Positions 23,905 to 35,400 of a stretch of 64,000 nucleotides of DNA are shown here, one piece after another. The notes below the pieces were generated by a model that saw nothing but the letters and a program-made list of their open reading frames with translations, was not told the origin of the DNA and made no database searches. The stretch comes from Termitomyces sp. T153 (taxonomy: Eukaryota > Basidiomycota > Agaricomycetes > Agaricales > Lyophyllaceae), in NCBI GenBank assembly GCA_018296165.2, contig JACKQL020000022.1, forward strand, positions 1 through 64,000, given 5' to 3'. The position numbers and the translations under genes were made by a program. The first letter of the stretch is position 1; each line of letters opens with the position of its first letter.

Positions 23905-24381
23905 TGTGAGGGGATGAGTACAACCATGGATAAACCCAGCTAGAGTGAGAGAGCACAAGCAACAAGTGAGCATCAAAGGAGCAAGAAGCAGCTAAGAAGC
24001 AGACAAGGGGAAAGCACAGCAAGCTAAGCTAGAGTAATGATGCTGGGGCTCTCACAGTCAATTCACTGGATAGACCTGGGGAATGCTGCTATTGATTGGT
24101 CAAAGAATATTCTATTCTTGTGATCAGCTTATATACTACCTCTGTGGCTATGCTATGACTAATGCTATATATGGTAAGTGGCCCAGATATGCTAAGCAGT
24201 AATGACTATCAATATGTCAAAAGGAGAAATAGAGTCCAATAACTATGAAGGGCTAACTAATACTGTCTGGAGGGTGTAGGGGCTTGGCAGCCAGTCAGTT
24301 GGATATGCTAGAGATGATGCTATACCTGTGACTAAGGCCAGATAGAGTTGGAGTTACCCATAAAGGGGTCATCCCCTTACA
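23905..24381 (-). repeat. 5' LTR of the non-autonomous element
   Basis: 477 bp. It differs from its partner mostly by transitions, indicating an old insertion. Confidence 0.92.
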
Positions 24382-24386
24382 AAGAA

Positions 24387-27130
24387 GAAGGACAGGTTAC
24401 TCTGACTCTGTGTAGATTACCAGGGACTCAACAAAGTCACTGAAAAGAACTGGTATCCTCTTCCACTGATTGGAGACCTTGTTGACCACCTCCACAGTGC
24501 CAAGATCTACACAAAAATAGACCTCTGCTCTAGCTACAACAATGTCCAGATTGCTCTAAGACATGAATGGAAGACTGCCTTTTGCACCCACTATGGCCTC
24601 TTTGAGTATCTAGTAATGCCCTTTGGAATGACTAACTCCCCAACCATGTTCCAGTACATGAACAATATATTCCATGACATGAACAATGTCTTTGTAATTG
24701 TATACCTGGATGACATCTTGATCTACTTGAATTCACTGGAGGAGCATCTGGAGCATGTCTGCTGCATCCTATAATGACTCTGGGAATACCACTTTCATGC
24801 CAAACCCAAAAAATGCTCATTCCATATGATGGAGGTTGAATACCTCAGAGTTATTATCACTCCCAATGGCATATGCATGGACTCTGCCAAGGTCAAAGCC
24901 ATCCTTAGCTGGCCCCTGCTGCAGAATGTCAAAGAGGTACAGTCATTTCTGAGGTTTGCTAACTTTTACTGCTGATTCATCAACAACTACTCCAGAATCA
25001 CCAAACCCCTCAACTGGCTCATGCAGAAAGACACCTCTTGGGACTGGGACAGCAAGTGCCAGAGTATGTTCCTCCTCCTTAAGAAGGCCTTCACCTCTGG
25101 CCTGATCCTCTGCCACTTTAACTCCTTCCTGCCAATCATACTCAAATGTGATGCCTCTGACTACACTATTGCCAGAACACTCTCCCAGTTGAACAGCAGA
25201 GGCAAGGACCTCCACCCCATCACCTTCTACACTTGCTTGATGATCCCTGCAGAGATCAACTTCAATATCTACAACAAAGAACTCCTCACAATCATCAAAG
25301 CCTTCCATCAGTGGCAGGCCTACATTGAGGGATCTCTGCACTGCATTCAAGTCTACTCTGACCACAACAATCTGCAGTACTTCATGACCACAAAACAACT
25401 CAGCCTCCCCCCAAGCTTGATGGTCCAAAACCCTCTCAGAGTATGACTTCACCATCCATTACCACCCCAGGCAACTCAGCACAAAGCCTGATGCACTCAC
25501 TTGGAGGTCCAATGTGTATTCAAAGAAGTCATTTAAAGCTAAGTGGAACACATTCAACCATCAAGTGGTAAGCCCCCCTGAACATTTGCATATTGTGCTG
25601 ATTTTGGATGAAGAAGGAATCCTCCACCAAATCAAAAATTCACCCTCAGACTCCTTCTTCACTCAGAACAACCCCTGCAACAACTCTGCTGATGAGTCAA
25701 ATGCTGATAACCCCTTCATGCTGTCTCTGGACCACCACCTCCTACTCTGAAGTGGACAAATCTATGCTCCAGACCACAAGTCCATTTATCTTGACATACT
25801 CCAGCAATACCAGAACCACAAATTCTGCAGGCACTTAGGAATCCATAAGATTCTCCAGCTCCTCTCCCAGACTTACTTTTGGCTAGGAATGAAGAAGGAT
25901 GTCACACAATATGTCAGGGCATGCAAATCTTGCCTCCAAGCCAAAGTACCTCACCACTGCCCTCATGGACTGCTGAAACCCCTCCTCATTGGTCAGTGCC
26001 CCTAGTCCTTGATCTCAATGGATCACATTGTTGAACTCCCCAATTCCAAAGGCTTTGATGCAATCCTTGTCATAGTCTGCCACCTCACTAAGCAAGCCCT
26101 CTTCATCCCCTGCCACACCACTGACAATGCTCCAAAGTTTGCTAAACTATTCCTTGAACATGTTTTCTCCAAGCACAGACTTCTGAACAACATCATCTCC
26201 AACTGCAGACCTCTATTTGTCTCCTGTTTCTGGAAGTTGCTATGCAAGGCACTTGAAATAAAAACCAACCTTTTAACTGCCTACCATCTGGAGACTGACA
26301 GACAGACAGAACAAGTAAACTAGACATTGGAACAGTATCCTTGCTTCTAAATTAACTATTTACAGAATGACTGGCATGCAGAACTCCCCCTCACTGAGTT
26401 TACCTACAACAACACACCTCATTCTGCCACCAGAGTTTCCCCCTTCTATGCCAACAAGGGCTACAACTCCTAACTCATGCTATCCCTCACAGATATCCCC
26501 TCCCACATTGCTCACAAGGTTGCTGAAGACCTCTGATCCCTTCACCAGTTTCTCCAGAACAAAATCAACACTGCCAATCAAGCATACTCCAAACATGCCA
26601 ATGCTCAACAAAATCCTACTCCTGACTGGCCCCCTGGCACCCTGGTTTAGCTTGATTGACAAAACCTCAAAACCTGGAGGCCCTCTGTCAAGCTCAATTA
26701 CAAATGACTTTACCCCTTCAAAGTCCTCTAGAAGATCTCCATGCATGCCTATAAGCTTGACCTACCTCTGGGCTTGAAGGGCCTCCACCCTGTGTTCCAT
26801 GTGCACCTCCTCAAAGAACATGCTCTGGACCCCTTCCCTGGGCAATGCCTCAGTTGACCATCCTCTGTCAAAGCCAAGGACAAATATCACTGCAAGGTCA
26901 AACAGATCATTGACTCCTGCTTGGTCTGCAGCCAACCCCAATACTTGGTTCATTAGAAGAGCTATGTGCCTGAGGACAACACTTGGGAGCCCCAAAAAAA
27001 CCTTGACAGAGCCCTCACCAAACTCCAGAACTTCTATTGACAACACCCCACTAAGCTCTGGAATCCCTGGGACTAGCAGACACAGATGGCATTAGTCAGC
27101 ATAATCTCTGCCTTTAGACTTATTAGGAAT
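24387..27130 (+). pseudogene. Gy2-a RT, RNase H, integrase and chromodomain-region relic
   Basis: Plus strand. [38 protein letters not shown], and an intact active site [16 protein letters not shown] near 24,700. RNase H is at 25021-25446 (KDTSWDWDSKCQSMF, CDASDYTIARTLSQ, YSDHNNLQYF). The integrase core is at 26009-26323 (SMDHIVELPNSKGFDAILVI; second Asp region reads ISNCRPLFVS, Asp to Asn; TDRQTEQVN). The tail to about 27,080 matches a Gypsy C-terminus in several frames. Many TGA and TAG stops mark it as dead. Confidence 0.85.
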
Positions 27131-27228
27131 TCAACTCTCACAAGTACCCTCTATATGTTTTTTCTTTCTACCCCCCTCACTTAAAAACTAAAAAAGAGCT
27201 CAACTGCCCAGGCTGAAGGTTCAAGAAG

Positions 27229-28975
27229 TCATATGTATATGCTACACAGATTACACAATATGACAAGCATGATGGGTCCAGCATAGATTGCAAGTCCAAG
27301 AAAATCCCCTAATTTCCCTTCCTCTCTGACCTCACTCCCACTATCCTCCCCACTAGATCCACCTCCAGCTGGGCCAACACCACTGCCAGGATGTTCAGGT
27401 GGTTCAGAAGAGGTTCCCCAATGTCCATTGCCACCTTCCACCATGCTCTGGGTTCCACTATTGCTCTCCAATGGTGCCCTGCCAGTAAACACCCCATCTG
27501 CCTTATGCTTTGCCCCAGCTCTAGCAGAAGATCTCTGGGCATCCTCAACAGCCCATTGTGGATGGACATGAGCACCACCAATGCTCTGTCCAGGAGAATT
27601 CAATGCTTCTAGGCCCAGTCTACTAGGATACATCAGGATAGCAGAAAGGAGAAGAAATAGGATTAACTTATGAAGAATTCCCTGCTGCCCCAAAGCTGCC
27701 TTGTTGGCAAGCCACACCTCCCACCTCCTTACTACTTCTGCAACTGCCCGGGGTACCTCTGCATGGGCCCTCTGGCTTGCTTGTGCCCCCATCTCCACCA
27801 TCTCTGCCCATGCCTACAACTGCTCCATCCATACCTGCAACCCCTGGAGTTGGGACAACTGCTCTGTGGCCATGCCCATGGCCACATTGTTATCCCTCTG
27901 TGCCACATTCCTATCACTCTGTGCCTCATCCTGCTCCCTCCACATTGCATCTCAATTCTCTTTAAACTTTTGAACCTCCTCCTTGTGGGTTGCCAATGAT
28001 TGCTCTAATCTCTTAACCCAGCAATGTATAAAGGCCTCAGCAGTCAACCACAATCTTTCTGTGGACTGCTCCATGGGATCCCCACACCTCAGGGAGTACA
28101 CCTGGGAGCCTGGAGGCCCTGCCATTGCCTGCTCACCCTGTGCCCACTTACTTGGCCCCACCTCCAGTGATGGGGACACTCTCTACTTACCCTTGTCATG
28201 TGTCAAGGGAGCCCCCTCCCTCCACATGCCCTGCAGGGGCCTGATCTTCATTGTTGATTGCTCTGCACTACCTCTACCCTCTACCCTGGAACCCTGCCCC
28301 AACACTCTGCCCCTCTGCCCTTCCTCCAGCTGCACTATGACTCACTCTTGATCCCAACATTGCTCCACCACAACACAGGCAGCATGCCAACTCAACATAA
28401 CAGAGCACTTTTTGTGCCACAAGCAACATGGGAGACACACTGACATGTTCTGCCACAACCCCAGCATGGGCTTCTCAAACTCACATTGCTTGCCCCACCA
28501 GGTGCAGGACATGCACTATGAGAATGGGTTAGCTCTGAGAATGCAATATTGTACCAATTACTCACTGGGGCCACCACCTGACACCACTCAAGGGTCAGAG
28601 GACTCCTTGCCTGCCCCATGGCCTCCACAAATTGCTCTAGCATTACCTCCACCTGCACAACTCTGAAAGCTGCAGGAACAGGCTGGACTACTCTCAGACC
28701 AAGGCCAGGCCTAGAATGCAAGGTGGGGGCTGCCCCCACTGCCAACTGTGCTCTGCCTGACAAAAGCTCTGAGAGGCCTGCAATGGCCATGGACAACTCT
28801 GTCAAAGATTAGTCAGTAATTCTGGAATACAAGAAACAGAATCACACTCACAATTATAGTACATTGCCTTGACTTGCTGGCAATCCTAACATCCATTGGA
28901 CTCTTTGGAGGAGGGAGAACTGGATAATGAGGGAGGAGACCTGGACACTGCAGGAGAGCAGGTGGAGGAAGACAT
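27229..28975 (-). pseudogene. Gy2-a antisense accessory gene (coiled-coil, Cys-rich), decayed
   Basis: Between pol and the 3' LTR a gene runs opposite to pol. The start MSSSTCSPAV is at 28975, matching MSSPSVPVV of the young copy at 63366, and the upstream sequence also matches (attgatcaat, then the ATG). Further parts: VEVMLEQFVEAMGQARSPLT (about 28,600), a Cys-rich patch CWGCGRTCQCVSHVAC (28,420-28,480), EVGPSKWAQGEQAMAGPPGS (28,150), a charged coiled coil to about 27,700, and a Ser/Gly-rich tail (27229-27801). Frames are broken by stops. The function is unknown and I do not recognise a named family. Confidence 0.6.
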
Positions 28976-29170
28976 GGGTGAAATCTGGAGGCCCCAGAGT
29001 GCATTCTGGCCCTTTTAATTTCTCAAAAAGTCTTCTTGATGAGTGACAATCCTGCTTTGACCTTGTTACCCACACTGCCACAGCTGCAGATTTGATCAAT
29101 ATTGCTTATGCTTTGATTCCCATGCCCCTACCAATCCCCAACTCCCATCCCACATCTCAAGAGTCTCAAT

Positions 29171-29186
29171 GCTGAAGGAGGCATGA
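29171..29186 (+). promoter_or_regulatory. Gy2-a polypurine tract
   Basis: tgctgaaggaggcatga directly precedes the LTR start TGTCATGAC. The young copy has the undecayed form gctgaagggggggtga on the minus strand next to its LTR. This proves that the LTR at 29187 is a 3' LTR and that the accessory gene is antisense to the element. Confidence 0.75.
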
Positions 29187-30237
29187 TGTCATGACTCACT
29201 CTCACACCTCTAAAGTTCCTCCTAAGTCACCCTGCTTTCCTGGAGCACTCCCCAATGCTTCCCCAACTCACCTCAACCTTTGTTGACCCATGGTGCCTGC
29301 CCTAGCCAAGTCCAGTACTTCCTTAGCAAACTCCAATGACCCCCTGGCAAACTCTGACACATCCCCTGTGGGCCTCCTCAGCTCCCCCTCTTACTTACAA
29401 GGCCCCCAAGCTCCTCCAACACAACCCCTGACTCCAACACACATTGTTTGACCAATTCCACAACCCATGCAACCCCTCTGGAGCTCCTCAACAACTGCAG
29501 AATGGGCCACATCTGCATCACAATATCACTGCAGCCCACCCCCCAATCAGAACTGACACCTATCCACTCCATGTAGCTCCAATGAGCCCCACTATTGCCA
29601 CCTCAAACCCCAGAGAAGGTCCAGTAGTCAGTATATAACAACATAGAGTTGCATTCATTACCTTAGTCCTGATATTGCATTAACTGATTACTTGTGTCTC
29701 ATGTTTCTTTTGTTCCCATCTCTATTTTTTCAGTCTCAAATCTATTTCCTTTTCTCAGTTCCATCTCATCTTGTCTCTATCTTGCCTTGACTGTCTCTGT
29801 TTTCTTTGTTTCTCTAAGTCTCTTTCTTCTCTGACATCATTATGAACTCTGCACATATGCTACAACCTTCAAACATTCCTACAACAACTCTGGACCTCAC
29901 CTTTTGCTTGGTTCCAGAATCCATCAGTCTTGATTGATCCCCCATCAAATTCCAGCTCCACTCCCATTGTTTGCAAAGCCTCCACTTACCCCACAATGTA
30001 TTTGTGCACCTACAAACTTGTTTCTAATGCCCACCCAAGCCCAACATTTGATATACTTGGTCTTAGATTTCCCTGTACCACTCCAGACTTGCTTGGACTG
30101 CTTCTCTTGGCTTCCATCCACAAGTTCCTATCATTCATCCCACTGATGAAATGCTAGATTATGAGCACAGGACATCACATCTGCCTAGTAAGGACCCACC
30201 AGTGTAGCTGAGCCCCCATAGTCAGTGGGACCTGACA
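29187..30237 (+). repeat. Gy2-a 3' LTR
   Basis: 1,051 bp, TGTCATGACTCACTC to GTGGGACCTGACA. It is near-identical to 11735-12785, with only scattered transitions. TATA box at 29632-29638. Confidence 0.88.
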
Positions 30238-31489
30238 GGGGTAATCATGGTAGGAGATTCTTGAGGTTCTCCCATGTTCACTAAGAAGGACCCAAGTCCT
30301 CCCACTCACACCAGCATAGGCACATACCAAGGGTTTTTTTCTTTTGTTTGCAAGCATTGGCTGCACCACAGGTTCTACTTTTGGGTACAGCCTCTCAAAT
30401 GGCACTCTTCTGCTTCTAGTAGCAACACCACCTAGACTAGCTACAGCTGGTCTAATAGGAGTAGCTGCTGGAAGCACTCCTGATATCACCATGCTCTCTC
30501 TACCCACACCATGAAGTGATGTGGCAAGTTCCATTTATTCATATGAAGCTCCAAGCAGTGCTCATCCACTGAACATTTGGCATTAGAACTAAACACTTAA
30601 CTCTTGATGGTCATGATGGTGCCCAGTGAAGAAGGTGAACATTATAATTGCTAGTGGCAGTGAACTTCTAAAGGAAGGTCAATATGCTTGGCACTTCATA
30701 GTGTGTGCAAGTCAATGCAAATTTGACTGAAAGAAATGTAGATTGCCATTAGGGTTCTTACAGCTTATAATACACAACCCATAAGTCAATTACCTGTCAT
30801 GATTTTGTACTATGGGTATGCAAGTAAAGCAATGCCTTATGTAATGCAATAGGTACACTAAATAAGCAGCATGCCAATCAAAGTTGAATATAGTAATAAT
30901 AAATATTATAAATAATAGGTAATAACTGTAATAAGGAGGTTCAGGAAATGCTCCATTACAACACCTTTGTTTTTCAAGTAGCAAGAACAGTTAGACCAGC
31001 TAGAACTAGTCTAATAGGAGTGGCTGCTAGGAGCCCTTCTGGCATCACTACACTCCCTGACCACATTATGTTGTAATGTGGCAAATTCTGATGTTTTGAA
31101 AAACAATAGGTGTTGCTCCATGAAGCTTTGTCAGCTTGGCAAAATGCCTAAATCAATCATGGATTCATGGAAACAAGTATGCCTTACATTATGTAATATG
31201 TACAAACAAATGGACAGCACCAAAGGGTGCTGTCAATACAGGTAATTAAGTAGTATTCTGTCCAGAAATAGTATAACAGATTTTCTTCTCAGTATTGCCT
31301 TGGGAAGCACTATTATGAAACACTGATTTCCTCCTTTCTTCCTTATTTTATTTCTTCTAATCCACTTACTCCTGACTTTCTTATTTGTCATATTCTCATT
31401 TCTCTCTCTCTTTTATAAGCATAAAACAAGACACTCTACATGGCAGATTCCTATTATACCCAGATCTGAGGCTGTTTTCATAAGATGGC
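30238..31489 (-). pseudogene. Gy3 gag start and leader fragments, repeated
   Basis: At 30240-30534 (minus) a frame starting MELATSLHGVGRESMVISG resembles the Gy3 gag start at 2356. The leader resembles 2400-2680. A second, more decayed gag start occurs near 31,000-31,090. From about 31,100 to 31,489 I see no domain. CG-free throughout. Confidence 0.5.
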
Positions 31490-31954
31490 TGTAAGGAGAC
31501 AACCCTTCTATGGGTAGTCCAACCCTATATTGGGCTTAGCCACATGGTACATTACTGGACTGGCTGCCTGACAACTCATATTCCCCTTTCATCTTGTACT
31601 AGTCAGCCCTTTGTAGTCATTGGACCCTATTTCTGCTTTTGACATATTGATAGTCATTACTGCTTAGCATACCCAGGCCACTTACCACATATAGTATTAG
31701 TCATAGCATAGCCATGAATGTAGTATATAAGCCAGTCATAAGGATAGAATATCCTTTGACCAATCAAATGCAGTGTTCCCCAGGTCTATCTGGTGAACCA
31801 ATTGTGAGAACCCCAGCATTGCCACCTTGCTTGGCTTGCAGCACTCACCCCTTGCCTGCCTCTTAGCTTCTGTTCTGCTCCTTTGATGCTTGCTCATCAC
31901 CTGCACTAGCTTGCTCTTATTGGGTCAACCCATGGAGTATTTGTTCCCCTCACA
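31490..31954 (+). mobile_element. Solo LTR of the small-element family (TSD ATGGC)
   Basis: 465 bp, TGTAAGGAGACAACCC to TGTTCCCCTCACA, homologous in reverse orientation to the 477-bp LTRs at 22317 and 23905. ATGGC at 31485-31489 and at 31955-31959 is an exact 5-bp target duplication. Confidence 0.92.
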
Positions 31955-32496
31955 ATGGCCTCACATTGGGTGAGGTACTTTCAGCCTATCTACAGGAGTG
32001 GCTATAGGAACCACTATATGCTGTCAAATCTAAATATTTGTTTATATCAAGGCCAATATAGTAGCTTAAAGAGAGGATCAGATAACCTCACAGGAAGATC
32101 CTGCACTAAGGAGACTAGAGACTTGCCTTATGACAGAGATTTCCCTTCTTATGTGAGACCCAATATTACATTCCCATAAATCTATGAATTCACAGAGGTG
32201 TACAAGCCAGTTACATATGCAGAGTTTCCAAGGATACTTTGAACTACCCTCCAACTGTAATAACAATTATGTGCTACTGTTTCATGACATTTAGATCAAG
32301 AGATCAGTTCATAAAATAGACTCATGATGGGTGAATGTACATTCTGCCTTTTAAAAGGAATGACAAAGGAAACCAGTAAACAGCAGGAACATTTGATAAA
32401 TTTATTTAACAGAACAATATAATTGCTATGTTAGTCAGGGATTTATTGATTTGTGCAGTTAATGAAAGATCATAGATGGAAGCATCAGAGAATATA
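31955..32496. other. 3' flank of the NACHT-WD40 gene
   Basis: No gene seen. A canonical polyadenylation hexamer AATAAA on the minus strand (plus-strand tttatt near 32,400) lies about 90 bp after the stop codon of the NACHT-WD40 gene and is the likely 3'-end signal. Confidence 0.5.
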
Positions 32497-35400
32497 TCAG
32501 AAGAAAGGGACATAACATTGTGCCCAATCTTCTCCAAATTTGCATGATACAAAATCCATATGATAAGAGGAAGAAGATGAAATAATGAGAGTATTGATTG
32601 GGAGGTGTAATGTTGTTTGAACATCTTCAGGAACCCACATTAATTGATGTGTAGTAGGGGTAAACACTATCCAATCATCATGTGCACACTTCCATGTAGC
32701 ATATTGACTATCCCACACCCTCATAGAATTATCATTTGAAGTAGAGACAGTGACCTTGCCATCTGGCAAGAATGCAACAGATGTGACAGACCCAGTGTGG
32801 CCATGTAATTCCTGCAACTGTGCACCACTGGAGGCATCCCACACCCTCACAGATTCATCATATGACCCAGAGACAATGGACTTCCCATCTGATGAGAATG
32901 CAACAGATGTGATACAGACAGTGTGTCCCTTTAATTTCAGCAACTGTGCACCACTGGAGGCATCCCACACCCTCACAGATTCATCATCTGAGCCAGAGAC
33001 AATGGACTTTCCATCTGGTGAGAATGCAACAGATGTGACAGAGCCAGTGTGGCCATGTAATTCCTGCAACTGTGCACCATTGGAGGCATCCCACACCCTC
33101 ATAGAATTATCATTTGAAGTAGAGACAGTGACCTTGCCATCTGGCAAGAATGCAACAGATGTGACAGACCCAGTGTGGCCATGTAATTCCTGCAACTGTG
33201 CACTACTGGAGGCATCCCATACCCTCACAGATTTGTCATATGAGCCAGAGACAATGGACTTCCCATCTGGTGAGAATGCAACAGATGTGACAGGGTCAGT
33301 GTGGCCATGTAAGCCCTGCAACTGTGCACCACTGGAGGCATCCCACACCCTCACAGATTTATCATATGAGCCAGAGACAATGGACTTCCCATCTGGTGAG
33401 AATGCAACAGATGTGACCCAGTTGGTGTGGCCATTTAATTCCTGCAACTGTGCACCACTGGAGGCATCCCACACCCTCACAGATTTGTCATATGAGCCAG
33501 AGACAATGGACTTCCCATCTGGTGAGAATGCAACAGATGTGACCCAGTCAGTGTGGCCATTTAATTCCTGCAACTGTGCACCACTGGAGGCATCCCACAC
33601 CCTCACAGATTTGTCATATGAGCCAGAGACAATGGACTTCCCATCTGGTGAGAATGCAACAGATCTGACAAGGTCAGTGTGGCCATTTAATTCCTGCAAC
33701 TGTACACCACTGGAGGCATCCCACACCCTCACAGATTTGTCATATGAGCCAGAGACAATGGATTCCCCATCTGGTGAGAATGCAACAGATGTGACCCAGT
33801 CAGTGTGGCCAATTAATTCCTGCAACTGTGCACCACTGGAGGCATCCCACACCCTCACAGATTTGTCAAATGATCCAGATACAATGGACTTCCCATCTGG
33901 TGAGAATGCAACAGATGTGACCCAATTGGTGTGGCCATTTAATTCCTGCAACTGTGCACCATTGGAGGCATCCCACACCCTCACAGATTTGTCATCTGAA
34001 CCAGAGACAATGGACTTCCCATCTGGTGAGAATGCAACAGATGTGACCCAGTTGGTGTGGCCAGTTAACTCCTCCAGCTGTGCACTACTGGAGGCATCCC
34101 ACACCCTCACAGATCTGTCATATGAGCCAGAGACAATGGACTTCCCATCTGGTGAGAATGCAACAGATGTGACAGAGTCAGTGTGGCCAGTTAATTCCTG
34201 CAACTGTGCACCACTGGAGGCATCCCACACCCTCACAGATTTATCATATGACCCAGAGACAATGGACTTCCCATCTGGTGAGAATGCAACAGATGTGACA
34301 AGGTCAGTGTGGCCAGTTAAATCCTGCAACTGTGCATCACTGGAGGCATCCCACACCCTCACAGATTTATCATATGAGCCAGAGACAATGGACTTCCCAT
34401 CTGGTGAGAATGCAACAGATCTGACAAGGTCAGTGTGGCCATTTAATTCCTGCAACTGTACACCACTGGAGGCATCCCACACCCTCACAGATTTGTCATC
34501 TGAACCAGAGACAATGGACTTCCCATCTGGTGAGAATGCAACAGATGTGACAAGGTCAGTGTGGCCAGTTAATTCCTGCAACTGTGCACCATTGGAGGCA
34601 TCCCACACCCTCATAGATTTGTCATATGAGCCAGAGACAATGGATTCCCCATCTGGTGAGAATGCAACAGATGTGACAGAGTCAGTGTGGCCAGTTAATT
34701 CCTGCAACTGTGCACCACTGGAGGCATCCCACACCCTCACAGATTTATCAAATGATCCAGAGACAATTGATTTCCCATCTAGTGAGAATCCAACAGATGT
34801 GACTGAGTTGAGGTGGCCAGTCAACTCCTGCAACTGTGCACCACTGGAGGTATTCCACACTCTCACAGATTCATCATATGAGCTAGAGACAATGGACTTC
34901 CCATCTGGTGAGAATGCAACAGATGTGACCCAGTTGGTGTGGCCAGTTAATTCCTGCAACTGTGCACCATTGGAGGCATCCCACACCCTCACAGATTTGT
35001 CATATGACCCAGAGACAATGGACTTCCCATCTGGTGAGAATGCAACAGATGTGACAAGGTCAGTGTGACCATCTAATGCCTGCAACTGGGCACCACTAGA
35101 GGCATCCCACACCCTCACAGATCTGTCATATGAGCCAGAGACAATGGACTTTCTATCTGGTGAGAATGCAACAGATGTGACCCAGTCAGTGTGGCCATTT
35201 AATTCCTGCAACTGTGCACCATTGGAGGCATCCCACACCCTCACAGATTTGTCATATGAGCTAGAGACAATGGACTTCCCATCTGGTGAGAATGCAACAG
35301 ATGTGATACAGACAGTGTGTCCCTTTAATTTCTGCAACTGTGCACCACTGGAGGCATCCCACACCATCACAGATTTGTCATCTGAACCAGAGACAATGGA

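Larger units (their letters stand above)
22317..24381 (-). mobile_element. Complete non-autonomous LTR retrotransposon, 2,065 bp (TSD AAGAA)
   Basis: Two 477-bp LTRs (22317-22793 and 23905-24381), each TGTGAGGGGATGAG to GTCATCCCCTTACA, enclose 1.1 kb. AAGAA at 22312-22316 and at 24382-24386 is an exact target duplication. A purine tract (ctttgaaggggggtaa, minus strand) abuts the left LTR, so the orientation is minus. The interior has no RT, integrase or protease motif, only short Pro/Ser/Thr-rich frames (22868-23200, 23248-23517), so it must be mobilised in trans, as in TRIM- or LARD-type elements. Confidence 0.92.
11735..30237 (+). mobile_element. Gy2-a: large Gypsy element carrying nested insertions
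   Basis: Two near-identical 1,051-bp LTRs (11735-12785 and 29187-30237) bracket plus-strand gag, protease, RT, RNase H, integrase and chromodomain segments plus an antisense accessory gene. The coding line is interrupted by an inverted Gy2 copy (about 13,465-19,666), a solo LTR (20199-21233, TSD GCATT) and a non-autonomous LTR element (22317-24381, TSD AAGAA). The immediate flanks, GGCAT on the left and GGGGT on the right, do not match, so I cannot prove the two LTRs belong to one insertion. Their close similarity and the collinear internal parts favour it. Confidence 0.7.

Noticed and set aside
11730..30242. Target duplication around the Gy2-a nest
   Set aside because: Flanks are GGCAT and GGGGT; they do not match, so I do not claim one.
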